A stretch of 14,638 nucleotides of DNA. Origin: an uncultured Clostridia bacterium (lineage in GTDB: Bacteria; Bacillota; Clostridia; TANB77; CAG-508). How positions within the stretch are numbered: the stretch's first letter is position 1; the number at the start of each line of letters is the position of its first letter. The position numbers and the translations under genes are program-made. The notes below the pieces were generated by a model. That model saw only the letters and a program-made list of their open reading frames with translations, did not search any database and was not told where the DNA came from. This document shows, piece after piece, positions 1 through 6,363 of this stretch. Location of the stretch: the NCBI GenBank assembly GCA_948857205.1, contig CAQPRV010000081.1, positions 1 through 14,638 of the forward strand, given 5' to 3'.

Positions 1-214
1 CTTGAACATCCCTCATTTTATATGATAATAATTTCTAAATATTTTCCAGTTGCATTCGAATTTTCATAAATATTTTAGATATTTTCTTCCCTTATATAAA
101 ATAAATACTCACTAAAAAATCAAGATTTGTAGGGATTAGAAAGCTTAGGCCAAAAACAATATACTGAACTGTAACAATGTCTGTAACTAATTATAAAATA
201 ATAATGTAAAAAGC
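1..214. other. non-coding AT-rich stretch at left edge
   Basis: I see no credible coding frame on either strand: stops are frequent and the few ATGs lead to very short peptides. The only pattern noticed is the heptamer CTGTAAC occurring twice, at 169-175 and 181-187, exactly 12 bases apart. The gene upstream of rpsB lies outside the window. Confidence 0.5.
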
Positions 215-234
215 TTGCAATTAATGCAAGTTTT
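210..234 (+). terminator. small hairpin overlapping the rpsB -35 box
   Basis: CTTGCA (214-219) and TGCAAG (225-230) pair around the loop ATTAA. The stem can be extended by flanking A and T runs through a G-T pair and ends in TTTT. It could be the end of an upstream transcript or an operator-like palindrome, because it covers the -35 element of the rpsB promoter. The T-run is short, so terminator strength is doubtful. Confidence 0.3.
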
Positions 235-244
235 ATGATATAAT
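215..244 (+). promoter_or_regulatory. sigma-A-type promoter for rpsB
   Basis: A perfect -10 TATAAT lies at 239-244. TTGCAA at 215-220 (4 of 6 to TTGACA) is a -35 with 18-base spacing. Transcription would start near 251, giving a leader of about 100 bases before the rpsB ATG. It is the only good promoter upstream of the block. Confidence 0.7.
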
Positions 245-262
245 AAAAAACGTTAAAAAACA

Positions 263-323
263 CACAAAGAGAGTTTTAAGGGAAGTGCCTATAAAGAGGT
301 CCTAAAAAATGTAGAACTTTGTG
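263..323 (+). ncRNA. candidate structured rpsB leader RNA
   Basis: The rpsB 5' leader folds into a nested helix by simple pairing. CACAAAG (263-269) pairs with CTTTGTG (317-323). TTTTA (274-278) pairs with TAGAA (312-316), including one G-U, after an AGAG bulge. AGGG (279-282) pairs with TCCT (300-303). CCT (288-290) pairs with AGG (297-299) around an A-rich loop. It lies between the promoter and the Shine-Dalgarno sequence. Ribosomal protein operons often use such leaders for autoregulation by the encoded protein, here S2 by inference. There is no terminator within the leader, so control would more likely act on translation. Confidence 0.5.
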
Positions 324-354
324 GAAGAATAAACAAAAAAGGGAGGAATAAAAA

Positions 355-1128
355 ATGGCAGTAGTTGCAATGAAACAATTACTAGAAGCAGGTGTTCATT
401 TTGGACATCAAACAAGAAGATGGGATCCTAAAATGGCAGAATACATATTCCAAGCCAGAAATGGAATACACATCATAGACTTACAAAAAACATCAAAAAA
501 ATTAGATGAAGCATATAGCTTTATCAAAGAACAATCAGAAGAAGGAAAAACAATTTTATTTGTAGGAACAAAAAAACAAGCACAAGAATGCATGAAAGAA
601 GCTGCAATAAAATGTGGAATGTACTATGTTGATCAAAGGTGGTTAGGAGGAATGCTAACAAACTTTGACACAATAAAATTAAGAATAAAAAGACTAAAAG
701 ACTTAGAAACAATGGAACAAGACGGAACATTTAATAGATTACCAAAAAAAGAAGTAATATTACTAAAAAAAGAAATGGAAAAATTAGAAAAAAACCTAGG
801 TGGAATAAAAGACATGGAAGAATTACCAGGAGTAATATTCCTAGTAGATCCTAAGAATGAAAGAATAGCAGTATTAGAAGCAAAAAAATTAGGAATTCCA
901 GTAGTAGGACTAGTAGATACAAACTGTAATCCAGAAGAAGTAGATTATGCAATACCAGGAAATGACGATGCAATAAGAGCAGTAAAACTAATTGCAGATG
1001 TATTAGCAAATGCAGTAATTGAAGGAAGACAAGGAGAAAGCTTTGAACCAGAAATGGAAGAGCAATTACTAAATGAAGAAGAGCCTACAACAATGGAAGA
1101 AGTAGTAGAAAACACTACAGAAGAATAA
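355..1128 (+). CDS. rpsB: 30S ribosomal protein S2
   Basis: S2 binds late to the head of the 30S subunit at the head-body junction and is needed for S1 binding where S1 exists. The 257-residue product opens with the family hallmark MKQLLEAGVHFGHQTRRW (residues 6-23). It also carries the conserved segments FVGTKKQAQ, the YYVDQRWLGGMLTNF block and PGVIFLVDPKNERIAVLEA. The acidic, Glu-rich C-terminal tail is normal for the family. GGGAGG at 341-346 lies 8 bases before the ATG, which fits the conserved N-terminus. It is the first gene of the block, preceded by a promoter and a foldable leader and followed by a hairpin before tsf. Confidence 0.97.
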   Translation: MAVVAMKQLLEAGVHFGHQTRRWDPKMAEYIFQARNGIHIIDLQKTSKKLDEAYSFIKEQSEEGKTILFVGTKKQAQECMKEAAIKCGMYYVDQRWLGGMLTNFDTIKLRIKRLKDLETMEQDGTFNRLPKKEVILLKKEMEKLEKNLGGIKDMEELPGVIFLVDPKNERIAVLEAKKLGIPVVGLVDTNCNPEEVDYAIPGNDDAIRAVKLIADVLANAVIEGRQGESFEPEMEEQLLNEEEPTTMEEVVENTTEE

Positions 1129-1135
1129 TAAAATA

Positions 1136-1166
1136 GAGTAGAGCTTATTCTGCTCTACTTATTTTC
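1136..1166 (+). terminator. hairpin with T-rich tail between rpsB and tsf
   Basis: AGTAGAGC (1137-1144) and GCTCTACT (1152-1159) form a perfect 8-bp stem, with a possible G-U at the base, around a 7-base loop. The T-rich run TTATTTTCTT follows. It sits between two co-directional genes with no clear separate tsf promoter. A leaky terminator that lowers tsf relative to rpsB is the simplest reading. Confidence 0.7.
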
Positions 1167-1199
1167 TTAATAAAAATAAAAGATTAGGAGGAAATTAAA

Positions 1200-2078
1200 A
1201 TGGTTACAGCAACACAAGTTAAAGATTTAAGAGAAAAAACAGGAGCAGGAATGATGGACTGCAAAAAAGTTTTAACAGAAACTGATGGAGATATGGAAAA
1301 AGCAATTGAATTATTAAGAGAAAGAGGAATTGCAAAAGCTGCAAAAAAATCAGGAAGAGTGGCAGCAGAAGGAATAGTAGAAGCATATATATCAGAAGAT
1401 GGAAAAACAGGAGCAATTGTAGAAGTTAACTCAGAAACTGACTTCGTTGCCAAAAACGAAGAATTTAAAAACTTTGTAATAAATGTTGCAAAACAAATAG
1501 TAGAAAAAAATCCAGTAGATGTTGAGCAACTATTAGAGCAAGATTCAATAGAAGTACCTGGAAAAACAGTAAATGAAGTATTAGTAGAAAAAATTGCTAC
1601 AATTGGAGAAAATATGAACATTAGAAGATTTGCAAGATTCGAATCACAAGGTTTAGTAGAAAAATACATTCATGGAGATGGAAAAATTGCAGTTTTAGTA
1701 AATATGTCAAAGGGAACAAAAGAAGTAGCAAAAGATATATGTATGCAAATAGCAGCTGCAAGACCAGAATACCTAAATGAGCAATCAGTACCTGCAGAGA
1801 GAATAGAAAAAGAAAAAGAAATACTTAAAGCTCAAACAATGAATGAAGGAAAACCAGAAGCAATAGCAGAAAAAATAGTAGAAGGAAGAATTGGAAAATT
1901 CTTTAGTGAAATTTGTTTAGTAGATCAAGAATTTGTAAAAGATCCAAGTAAAAAAGTATCACAATTATTAAAAGAAAACAATAGCGAAGTAGTTGAATTT
2001 GCGAGATTTGAAAAAGGTGAAGGAATCGAGAAAAAAGAAGAAAACTTTGCAGAAGAAGTTATGAAACAATTAAAATAA
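1200..2078 (+). CDS. tsf: translation elongation factor Ts
   Basis: EF-Ts is the guanine nucleotide exchange factor that recycles EF-Tu-GDP to EF-Tu-GTP. The 292-residue product has the N-terminal UBA-like three-helix domain (about residues 1-55), with the signature VKDLREKTGAGMMDCKK. The exchange motif TDFVAKNEEF begins at Thr80; Asp81 and Phe82 are the residues that act on EF-Tu in the family. The subdomain with ARPEYL and the C-terminal part are present and the length is normal. The ATG is set by AGGAGG at 1186-1191. It follows rpsB by 71 bases across a hairpin and is followed by a strong terminator, so rpsB-tsf form their own transcription unit. Confidence 0.97.
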   Translation: MVTATQVKDLREKTGAGMMDCKKVLTETDGDMEKAIELLRERGIAKAAKKSGRVAAEGIVEAYISEDGKTGAIVEVNSETDFVAKNEEFKNFVINVAKQIVEKNPVDVEQLLEQDSIEVPGKTVNEVLVEKIATIGENMNIRRFARFESQGLVEKYIHGDGKIAVLVNMSKGTKEVAKDICMQIAAARPEYLNEQSVPAERIEKEKEILKAQTMNEGKPEAIAEKIVEGRIGKFFSEICLVDQEFVKDPSKKVSQLLKENNSEVVEFARFEKGEGIEKKEENFAEEVMKQLK

Positions 2079-2083
2079 AATTT

Positions 2084-2123
2084 AATGAGGCAATAGGGAA
2101 AATCCTAAATTGTCTCATTTTTA
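2084..2123 (+). terminator. intrinsic terminator after tsf
   Basis: An 11-bp stem pairs 2084-2094 with 2109-2119, with a single G-U. It is capped by a further AGG/CCT pairing (2095-2097 with 2104-2106) and ends in a short T-run. It starts 6 bases after the tsf stop. This is the expected end of the rpsB-tsf transcript. Confidence 0.85.
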
Positions 2124-2172
2124 TATCTTCTACAAAAAACTATCATGGTATGATAACTTTTTGTAGAAGATA
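2124..2172. repeat. 49-base near-perfect palindrome between tsf and pyrH
   Basis: The arms 2124-2138 and 2158-2172 are perfect 15-base reverse complements (TATCTTCTACAAAAA and its complement). Inside a 2x2 AC/AC internal loop, TATCAT (2141-2146) pairs with ATGATA (2150-2155) around the triplet GGT. That gives 21 pairs in 49 bases, directly after the tsf terminator. It could be a second terminator in tandem, a roadblock or processing site protecting an mRNA end, or a dispersed REP- or MITE-like unit. It has no open frame and no visible target-site duplication. The structure is certain from the sequence; the role is not. Confidence 0.8.
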
Positions 2173-2307
2173 AAATATGAAAAACAGAAAGATTAAATAA
2201 AAAAGTTAAAATTTATTCTAAAGATGTAAATTAAAATTAACTATATAGTGATATTTTAAGAAAAAATTAATAATTTCAAAAAAAAGCTATTATTTTTTTG
2301 TTTGATA

Positions 2308-2324
2308 TGATAGAATACTTTTAA
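2308..2324 (+). promoter_or_regulatory. possible extended -10 promoter for pyrH
   Basis: TGATAGAAT (2308-2316) matches an extended -10 (TGn plus 5 of 6 of TATAAT). It lies 36 bases before the pyrH start, after the tsf terminator and the palindrome, so a promoter is needed hereabouts. No good -35 box is seen. The downstream bases ACTTTTAA resemble those after the candidate frr promoter. Confidence 0.4.
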
Positions 2325-2352
2325 TAAATATAAATTAAGGAGCGTGAATAAA

Positions 2353-3060
2353 TTGTCTGAAGCAAAATATAAAAGAGTACTTTTAAAATTAAGTGGAGAA
2401 GCATTAGCAGGAGAACAAAAAACAGGAGTAAATGTAGAAGTAGTTGGAAAAATTTGTGATAAAATAAAAGAAATAGTAGATATGGGAGTTCAAGTAGCAA
2501 TAGTAGTAGGTGGAGGCAACTTTTGGAGAGGTAGAAATGGACATCAAATGGAAAGAACAACAGCAGACTATATGGGAGTTCTAGCAACATCAATGAATGG
2601 ATTAGCACTACAAGATGCCTTGGAATCTAGAGGAGTATACGCTAGATTACAAACAGCTATAGACATGAGAGAAATTGCTGAACCATTTATACAAAGAAGA
2701 GCAATAAGACATCTAGAAAAAGGAAGAGTTGTAATTTTTGCAGGAGGTACAGGACATCCATATTTTACAACAGATACTGCAGCAGTGCTAAGAGCATCTG
2801 AAATAAGTGCAGATATAATCTTATTAGGAAAAGCTATAGATGCAGTATATTCAGCAGATCCTAAAATAGATCCTACAGCTGAGAAATATGAAAATATAAC
2901 CTATATAGATGTTTTAAGTAAAAACTTAAAAGTTATGGATTCAACGGCCACTGCTATGTGTAGAGACAATAATATCCCACTACTTGTATTTGGAATTGCA
3001 GATCCAGAAAATATTGTTAAAGCTATTAAAGGAGAAAAAATAGGTACAATTGTTAGTTAG
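2353..3060 (+). CDS. pyrH: uridylate kinase (UMP kinase)
   Basis: PyrH phosphorylates UMP to UDP with ATP. It is a cytosolic hexameric enzyme of the amino-acid-kinase fold, allosterically controlled by UTP and GTP. Visible motifs are KLSGEAL (residues 12-18), the GGGNFWRG glycine loop (53-60), DYMGVLATSMNGLALQ, and GGTGHPYFTTDTAA with a following AVYSADPK segment for nucleotide binding. The TTG at 2353 is preferred, giving 235 residues. AAGGAG at 2337-2342 is 10 bases before it, but only 1 base before the in-frame GTG at 2344, which would add three residues. The gene is separated from tsf by a terminator and from frr by 172 bases. Confidence 0.95.
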   Translation: MSEAKYKRVLLKLSGEALAGEQKTGVNVEVVGKICDKIKEIVDMGVQVAIVVGGGNFWRGRNGHQMERTTADYMGVLATSMNGLALQDALESRGVYARLQTAIDMREIAEPFIQRRAIRHLEKGRVVIFAGGTGHPYFTTDTAAVLRASEISADIILLGKAIDAVYSADPKIDPTAEKYENITYIDVLSKNLKVMDSTATAMCRDNNIPLLVFGIADPENIVKAIKGEKIGTIVS

Positions 3061-3093
3061 ATAAGTATGGCAGAACTTAAATTTTATAGAAGT

Positions 3094-3123
3094 TTGCTTG
3101 TAATACATTTATTTTGATAGAAC
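3094..3123 (+). promoter_or_regulatory. possible promoter for frr
   Basis: TTGCTT (3094-3099) and TAGAAC (3118-3123) are spaced by 18 bases. The -10 is preceded by TGA, as in an extended -10. TGATAGAACACTTTAA here closely matches TGATAGAATACTTTTAA upstream of pyrH. This supports a shared promoter type, but either element alone is weak. Confidence 0.35.
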
Positions 3124-3193
3124 ACTTTAAAAACGTGCAAATAAATTATATATTAGTAAGTCATAAATCTGTTTAAGAAATTATAATAAAAAA

Positions 3194-3212
3194 TGAAGAT
3201 AAAAAATCTTCA
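3194..3212 (+). promoter_or_regulatory. small hairpin just upstream of the frr ribosome binding site
   Basis: TGAAGAT (3194-3200) and ATCTTCA (3206-3212) form a perfect 7-bp stem with an AAAAA loop, ending 8 bases before AGGAG. There is no T-run, so it is not a terminator. It may simply stabilise the 5' end, or be chance in AT-rich DNA. Confidence 0.3.
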
Positions 3213-3232
3213 ATAAGAATAGGAGAGAAAAT

Positions 3233-3781
3233 ATGGATTATACAAATTTAAAAGAAAAGATGGAGAAAGCTATAAATGCATATAACGAAAGATTATCAGA
3301 GGTAAGAGCAGGTAGAGCAAATCCTGCAATACTAAATAAAGTAAAAATAGACTACTATGGAACGCCAACACCAATAAATCAAGTAGCTGGAGTATCAGTA
3401 CCAGAAGCTAGGCTTATAGTAATACAACCATGGGATGCAAGTGTATTAAAAGAAATAGAAAAAGCAATTATCTCAGCAGATATAGGAATTAATCCAAATA
3501 ATGATGGAAAAGTAATAAGACTAGCTTTCCCTGAATTAAATGAAGAGAGAAGAAAAGAAATTGTAAAAGATATCAAAAAAATGGCTGAAGAAGCAAAAGT
3601 AGTAATAAGAAACATTAGAAGAGATGGAATAGACGAAGCAAAATCAAAACAAAAAGATAGCGAAATGACAGAAGATGAATTAAAACAAGCAGAAAATGAA
3701 ATTCAAAAAATGACAGATAAAAGTATAGAAGAAATAGAAAGTATATTAGATAAAAAAGAAAAAGAAGTCATGTCAGTATAA
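3233..3781 (+). CDS. frr: ribosome recycling factor
   Basis: RRF works with EF-G to split the post-termination ribosome into subunits. The 182-residue product is about the usual length of 185. It shows the two-part architecture: a long three-helix bundle interrupted by a beta domain. The hallmark SEVRAGRANPAILNKVKIDYYGTPTPINQVA is followed by IQPWD and INPNNDGKVIRLAFPELNEERR. Then come the RRDGIDEAK region and a Lys/Glu-rich C-terminal helix. AGGAG at 3221-3225 sets the ATG at 3233. Frr directly after pyrH is the standard bacterial arrangement. The next gene starts only 34 bases on, so frr probably heads the isoprenoid and lipid part of the transcript. Confidence 0.97.
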   Translation: MDYTNLKEKMEKAINAYNERLSEVRAGRANPAILNKVKIDYYGTPTPINQVAGVSVPEARLIVIQPWDASVLKEIEKAIISADIGINPNNDGKVIRLAFPELNEERRKEIVKDIKKMAEEAKVVIRNIRRDGIDEAKSKQKDSEMTEDELKQAENEIQKMTDKSIEEIESILDKKEKEVMSV

Positions 3782-3815
3782 CATTATATTTTAAGAAAAT
3801 AATTAGGAGAAAATA

Positions 3816-4706
3816 ATGGAATTTAAAGATGAATTAAAAATGTATCAACAAATGATAAATAATGAATTAGAGACACATGTAAGGAAAGAAGATTGCTTAG
3901 AAAAAGTACTAAATCAATCAATGGAATATAGTCTTATGAATGGAGCAAAAAGATTAAGACCTTCAATAGTACTTGCGACATATAAAATCTTCAAAGAAGA
4001 TATAGAAAAAAGTATGCCATATGCTATAGCAATTGAAATGATACATAATTTTTCGTTAATACATGATGATTTACCAGGAATTGATAATGATGACTTTAGG
4101 AGAGGAAGACCTACAAATCACAAAAAATTTAATGAAGCAACAGCTATATTAGCTGGAGATGGATTATTAAATAATGCATATATGGTAATAAGCAAAGATA
4201 TAGAAAATACACAAGATATAGAAGAAATAAAAAGAAAAGTTAAAATATTTAAAGAATTTACAATAGCAGTTGATAGAATGATTGCAGGAGAATATGTAGA
4301 CACAGAATTTGAAAAAAAAGAAATTTCTAAAGAAGGTTTAGAATACATCCATAATAATAAAACAGGAGCTCTTTGGAAAATTTGTGTAAGAATGGGAGCA
4401 ATATTAGCTAATTGTAACGAGGAAGATTTACAAAGATTAACAAACTATTCAGAAAAAATTGGATTAGCATTTCAAATAAAAGATGATATTTTATCAGAAG
4501 AAGGAGACGAAAAAATATTAGGAAAACCAGTAGGAAATGATAAAGTAGCAGGAAAATGTACATATGTTTCTGAATATGGTCTTCAAGGTGCAAAAGATAT
4601 ATTAGATAAAATAACAAAAGAAGCAATAGAAGAATTAGAAATATATGGTGAAAAATCAAGATTTTTAAGAGAATTTGCTATATATTTAAAAGATAGAATA
4701 AAATAA
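3816..4706 (+). CDS. ispA: polyprenyl synthetase, probably farnesyl diphosphate synthase
   Basis: This trans-prenyltransferase probably condenses DMAPP/GPP with IPP to make FPP, the primer used by the next gene product, UppS. The 296-residue product carries NGAKRLRP (42-49) for IPP binding. Its first aspartate-rich motif is DDLPGID (84-90) in the insert-type form typical of bacterial short-chain FPP synthases, followed by NDDFRRGRPT. AGDGLL, the KTGAL segment and FQIKDD (219-224) are also present. The second motif reads DDILS (223-227), where DDxxD is usual, so its last Asp is Ser. GKPVGNDKVAGKCTYVS follows as expected. AGGAG 6 bases before the ATG fixes the start. Chain length (C15 rather than C20) is inferred from the family and from context. 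Confidence 0.88.
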   Translation: MEFKDELKMYQQMINNELETHVRKEDCLEKVLNQSMEYSLMNGAKRLRPSIVLATYKIFKEDIEKSMPYAIAIEMIHNFSLIHDDLPGIDNDDFRRGRPTNHKKFNEATAILAGDGLLNNAYMVISKDIENTQDIEEIKRKVKIFKEFTIAVDRMIAGEYVDTEFEKKEISKEGLEYIHNNKTGALWKICVRMGAILANCNEEDLQRLTNYSEKIGLAFQIKDDILSEEGDEKILGKPVGNDKVAGKCTYVSEYGLQGAKDILDKITKEAIEELEIYGEKSRFLREFAIYLKDRIK

Positions 4707-4727
4707 AAATATTAAGGGAGAAAGAAA

Positions 4728-5441
4728 TTGGAATTTGATAAAAATTATATACCAAAACATATTGGAATTATTATGGATGGAAATAGAAGATGGGCTAAGC
4801 AAAAAGGAAAGCCAGCCATTTTTGGGCATAGAGCAGGTGCAAAGACAATAGAAGATATTGTTAGATATGCAAATAAAATTGGAATTGAACATATTACTGT
4901 ATATGCATTTTCTACACAAAACTGGAAAAGATCAGAAGAAGAAGTAAATGCACTAATGGGATTACTTCAGGGTTATTTAGACGATTATTCTAAAAGAGCA
5001 AATACAGAAAATATAAAAGTAAAGATTTTAGGAGACATATCAGCATTTAATGAAAAATTACAAAAGAGTATTAATAATTGTATGGATAGAACAAAAGATA
5101 ATACAGGAATTACTTTTAATATATGCTTGAATTATGGGGGAAGAGAAGAAATAATAAGAGCTTTTAAGACAATATCAAATGATATAAAAGAAGGAAAAAT
5201 TCAAAGTGAAGATATAACAGAAGAACTAATTTCTAATAACCTATATACAAAAGGTCAACCGGATCCAGATTTATTAATAAGAACAAGTGGAGAATTAAGA
5301 TTAAGTAATTTTTTAACATGGCAATTAGTAAATACAGAATTTTTATTTATTGATAAATATTGGCCAGACTTTAAGGAAGAAGATTTAGATAATGCAATCA
5401 TAGAATATCAAAAAAGAACAAGAAGATTTGGCGGAAATTAG
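4728..5441 (+). CDS. uppS: undecaprenyl diphosphate synthase
   Basis: This cis-prenyltransferase extends FPP with eight IPP units to undecaprenyl-PP, the lipid carrier for peptidoglycan and other wall polymers. The 237-residue product has HIGIIMDGNRRWA (residues 11-23; Asp17 is the catalytic Mg-binding Asp by family alignment), FGHRAGA (32-38) and VYAFSTQNWKRSEEEV. RTSGELRLSNFLTWQ and the C-terminal RTRRFGG complete the family pattern. Most family members read FSTENW, so the Gln is unusual. Its start is TTG at 4728, 7 bases after GGGAG. It follows the FPP synthase by 21 bases, which suggests co-translation of two consecutive steps. Confidence 0.95.
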   Translation: MEFDKNYIPKHIGIIMDGNRRWAKQKGKPAIFGHRAGAKTIEDIVRYANKIGIEHITVYAFSTQNWKRSEEEVNALMGLLQGYLDDYSKRANTENIKVKILGDISAFNEKLQKSINNCMDRTKDNTGITFNICLNYGGREEIIRAFKTISNDIKEGKIQSEDITEELISNNLYTKGQPDPDLLIRTSGELRLSNFLTWQLVNTEFLFIDKYWPDFKEEDLDNAIIEYQKRTRRFGGN

Positions 5442-5499
5442 TAAATTTATATTATATTCTATTTAATACACTATATTAGATGTAGAAAGGAACAATATA

Positions 5500-6303
5500 A
5501 TGGATATAAAACGATTAATGTCAGGATTATTAGGATTTCCATTTGTATTAGCTATTTTTTTAATAGGAAATAAATATATAGTAGATATAGCCTTAACAAT
5601 TATAGCAATATTAAGTATGAGTGAATATTTTAATGCAATATCAAAAGTTTCTAAACCAGTAAAATGGCTTGGATATTTAAGTTGTTTAAGTATCTCCTTT
5701 ATACATGTTATACCACAAGAAAATTTAAATATGGTTGTAACACTATCAGTACCAACAATTTTAATAATACTATTTGCACAAGTTATAGCAACACAAATGA
5801 AAACAAATTTTAAAGACATAGCATATACATTTTTAGGAATATTTTATGTTGTATTCTTTATAATGTTTATAGCATTTATTAATGGAATGAAAAATGGTAA
5901 TATTTTAATTTGGTATGCGTTATTTGCAGCATGGGGAACTGATATATTTGCTTATTTTACAGGAAAATATTTAGGAAAACATAAATTTAGTAAAGTAAGT
6001 CCAAAAAAGACAATAGAAGGATGTATAGGGGGAACTTTAGGTGCAGTAATAATGATGGTAATATATACTTATTTTGCAAATCATTATTGGGGAATGGACT
6101 TATCTTATATAAGTATAACAATAATTGGAGTAATATTAAGTTTAGTTGGTCAAATAGGTGATTTTTCAGCTTCTAGTATTAAAAGATATGTAGATATAAA
6201 AGATTACAGTAATTTAATACCTGGTCATGGTGGAATGTTAGATAGAATTGATAGTTTAATATTTTTATCACCAATTGCATATGCATTATTTACAATACTA
6301 TAA
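5500..6303 (+). CDS. cdsA: phosphatidate cytidylyltransferase (CDP-diglyceride synthase)
   Basis: CdsA makes CDP-diacylglycerol from phosphatidate and CTP, the branch point to phosphatidylglycerol, cardiolipin and other phospholipids. It is an integral membrane protein. The 267-residue product is hydrophobic throughout, with about eight predicted membrane segments. It ends with the family signature at about residues 225-251: SSIKRY, KDYSNLIPGHGG and LDRID. AWGTDIFAYFTGKYLGKHK, with the following PKKTIEG, is the other conserved catalytic region. AAAGGAAC before the ATG is a fair ribosome binding site. The gene lies 58 bases after uppS and is followed at once by a hairpin. Confidence 0.95.
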   Translation: MDIKRLMSGLLGFPFVLAIFLIGNKYIVDIALTIIAILSMSEYFNAISKVSKPVKWLGYLSCLSISFIHVIPQENLNMVVTLSVPTILIILFAQVIATQMKTNFKDIAYTFLGIFYVVFFIMFIAFINGMKNGNILIWYALFAAWGTDIFAYFTGKYLGKHKFSKVSPKKTIEGCIGGTLGAVIMMVIYTYFANHYWGMDLSYISITIIGVILSLVGQIGDFSASSIKRYVDIKDYSNLIPGHGGMLDRIDSLIFLSPIAYALFTIL

Positions 6304-6308
6304 ATAAA

Positions 6309-6350
6309 AAAAGGACATGAGAAAATATGAGATGTGTCCTTTTATTTAAT
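6309..6350 (+). terminator. hairpin between cdsA and rseP
   Basis: AAAAGGACA (6309-6317) and TGTCCTTTT (6335-6343) make a perfect 9-bp stem with a 17-base loop, followed by ATTTAATAA. It starts 6 bases after the cdsA stop and ends 7 bases before the rseP Shine-Dalgarno sequence. The pairing is good but the T-run is broken, so it may be a partial terminator or an mRNA-stability element. Confidence 0.55.
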
Positions 6351-6363
6351 AAGGAGGGTTAAA

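Noticed and set aside
1..60. End of a minus-strand gene at the left edge
   Set aside because: A minus-strand frame of about 15 codons ends in TGA near 13-15, but it has no recognisable motif and upstream frames are broken by stops.
1184..1669. 161-residue open frame on the minus strand across tsf
   Set aside because: It is antisense to a well-conserved EF-Ts gene, is low-complexity Ser/Phe-rich, and results from the stop-poor complement of A-rich codons. No ribosome binding site or recognisable domain.
2273..2302. A-run and T-run flanking AGCTATTA before pyrH as a terminator
   Set aside because: The stem is essentially poly-A with poly-T, with no GC core. It occurs by chance in such AT-rich DNA, and the true tsf terminator is nearer the gene.
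2344..2352. GTG at 2344 as the pyrH start
   Set aside because: Only one base separates it from AAGGAG. The TTG at 2353 has normal spacing and gives the usual N-terminal length.
6334..6363. GTG at 6334 as the rseP start
   Set aside because: It lies inside a hairpin and puts the AAGGAGG ribosome binding site within the coding region. The TTG at 6364 has correct spacing and gives the expected membrane N-terminus.
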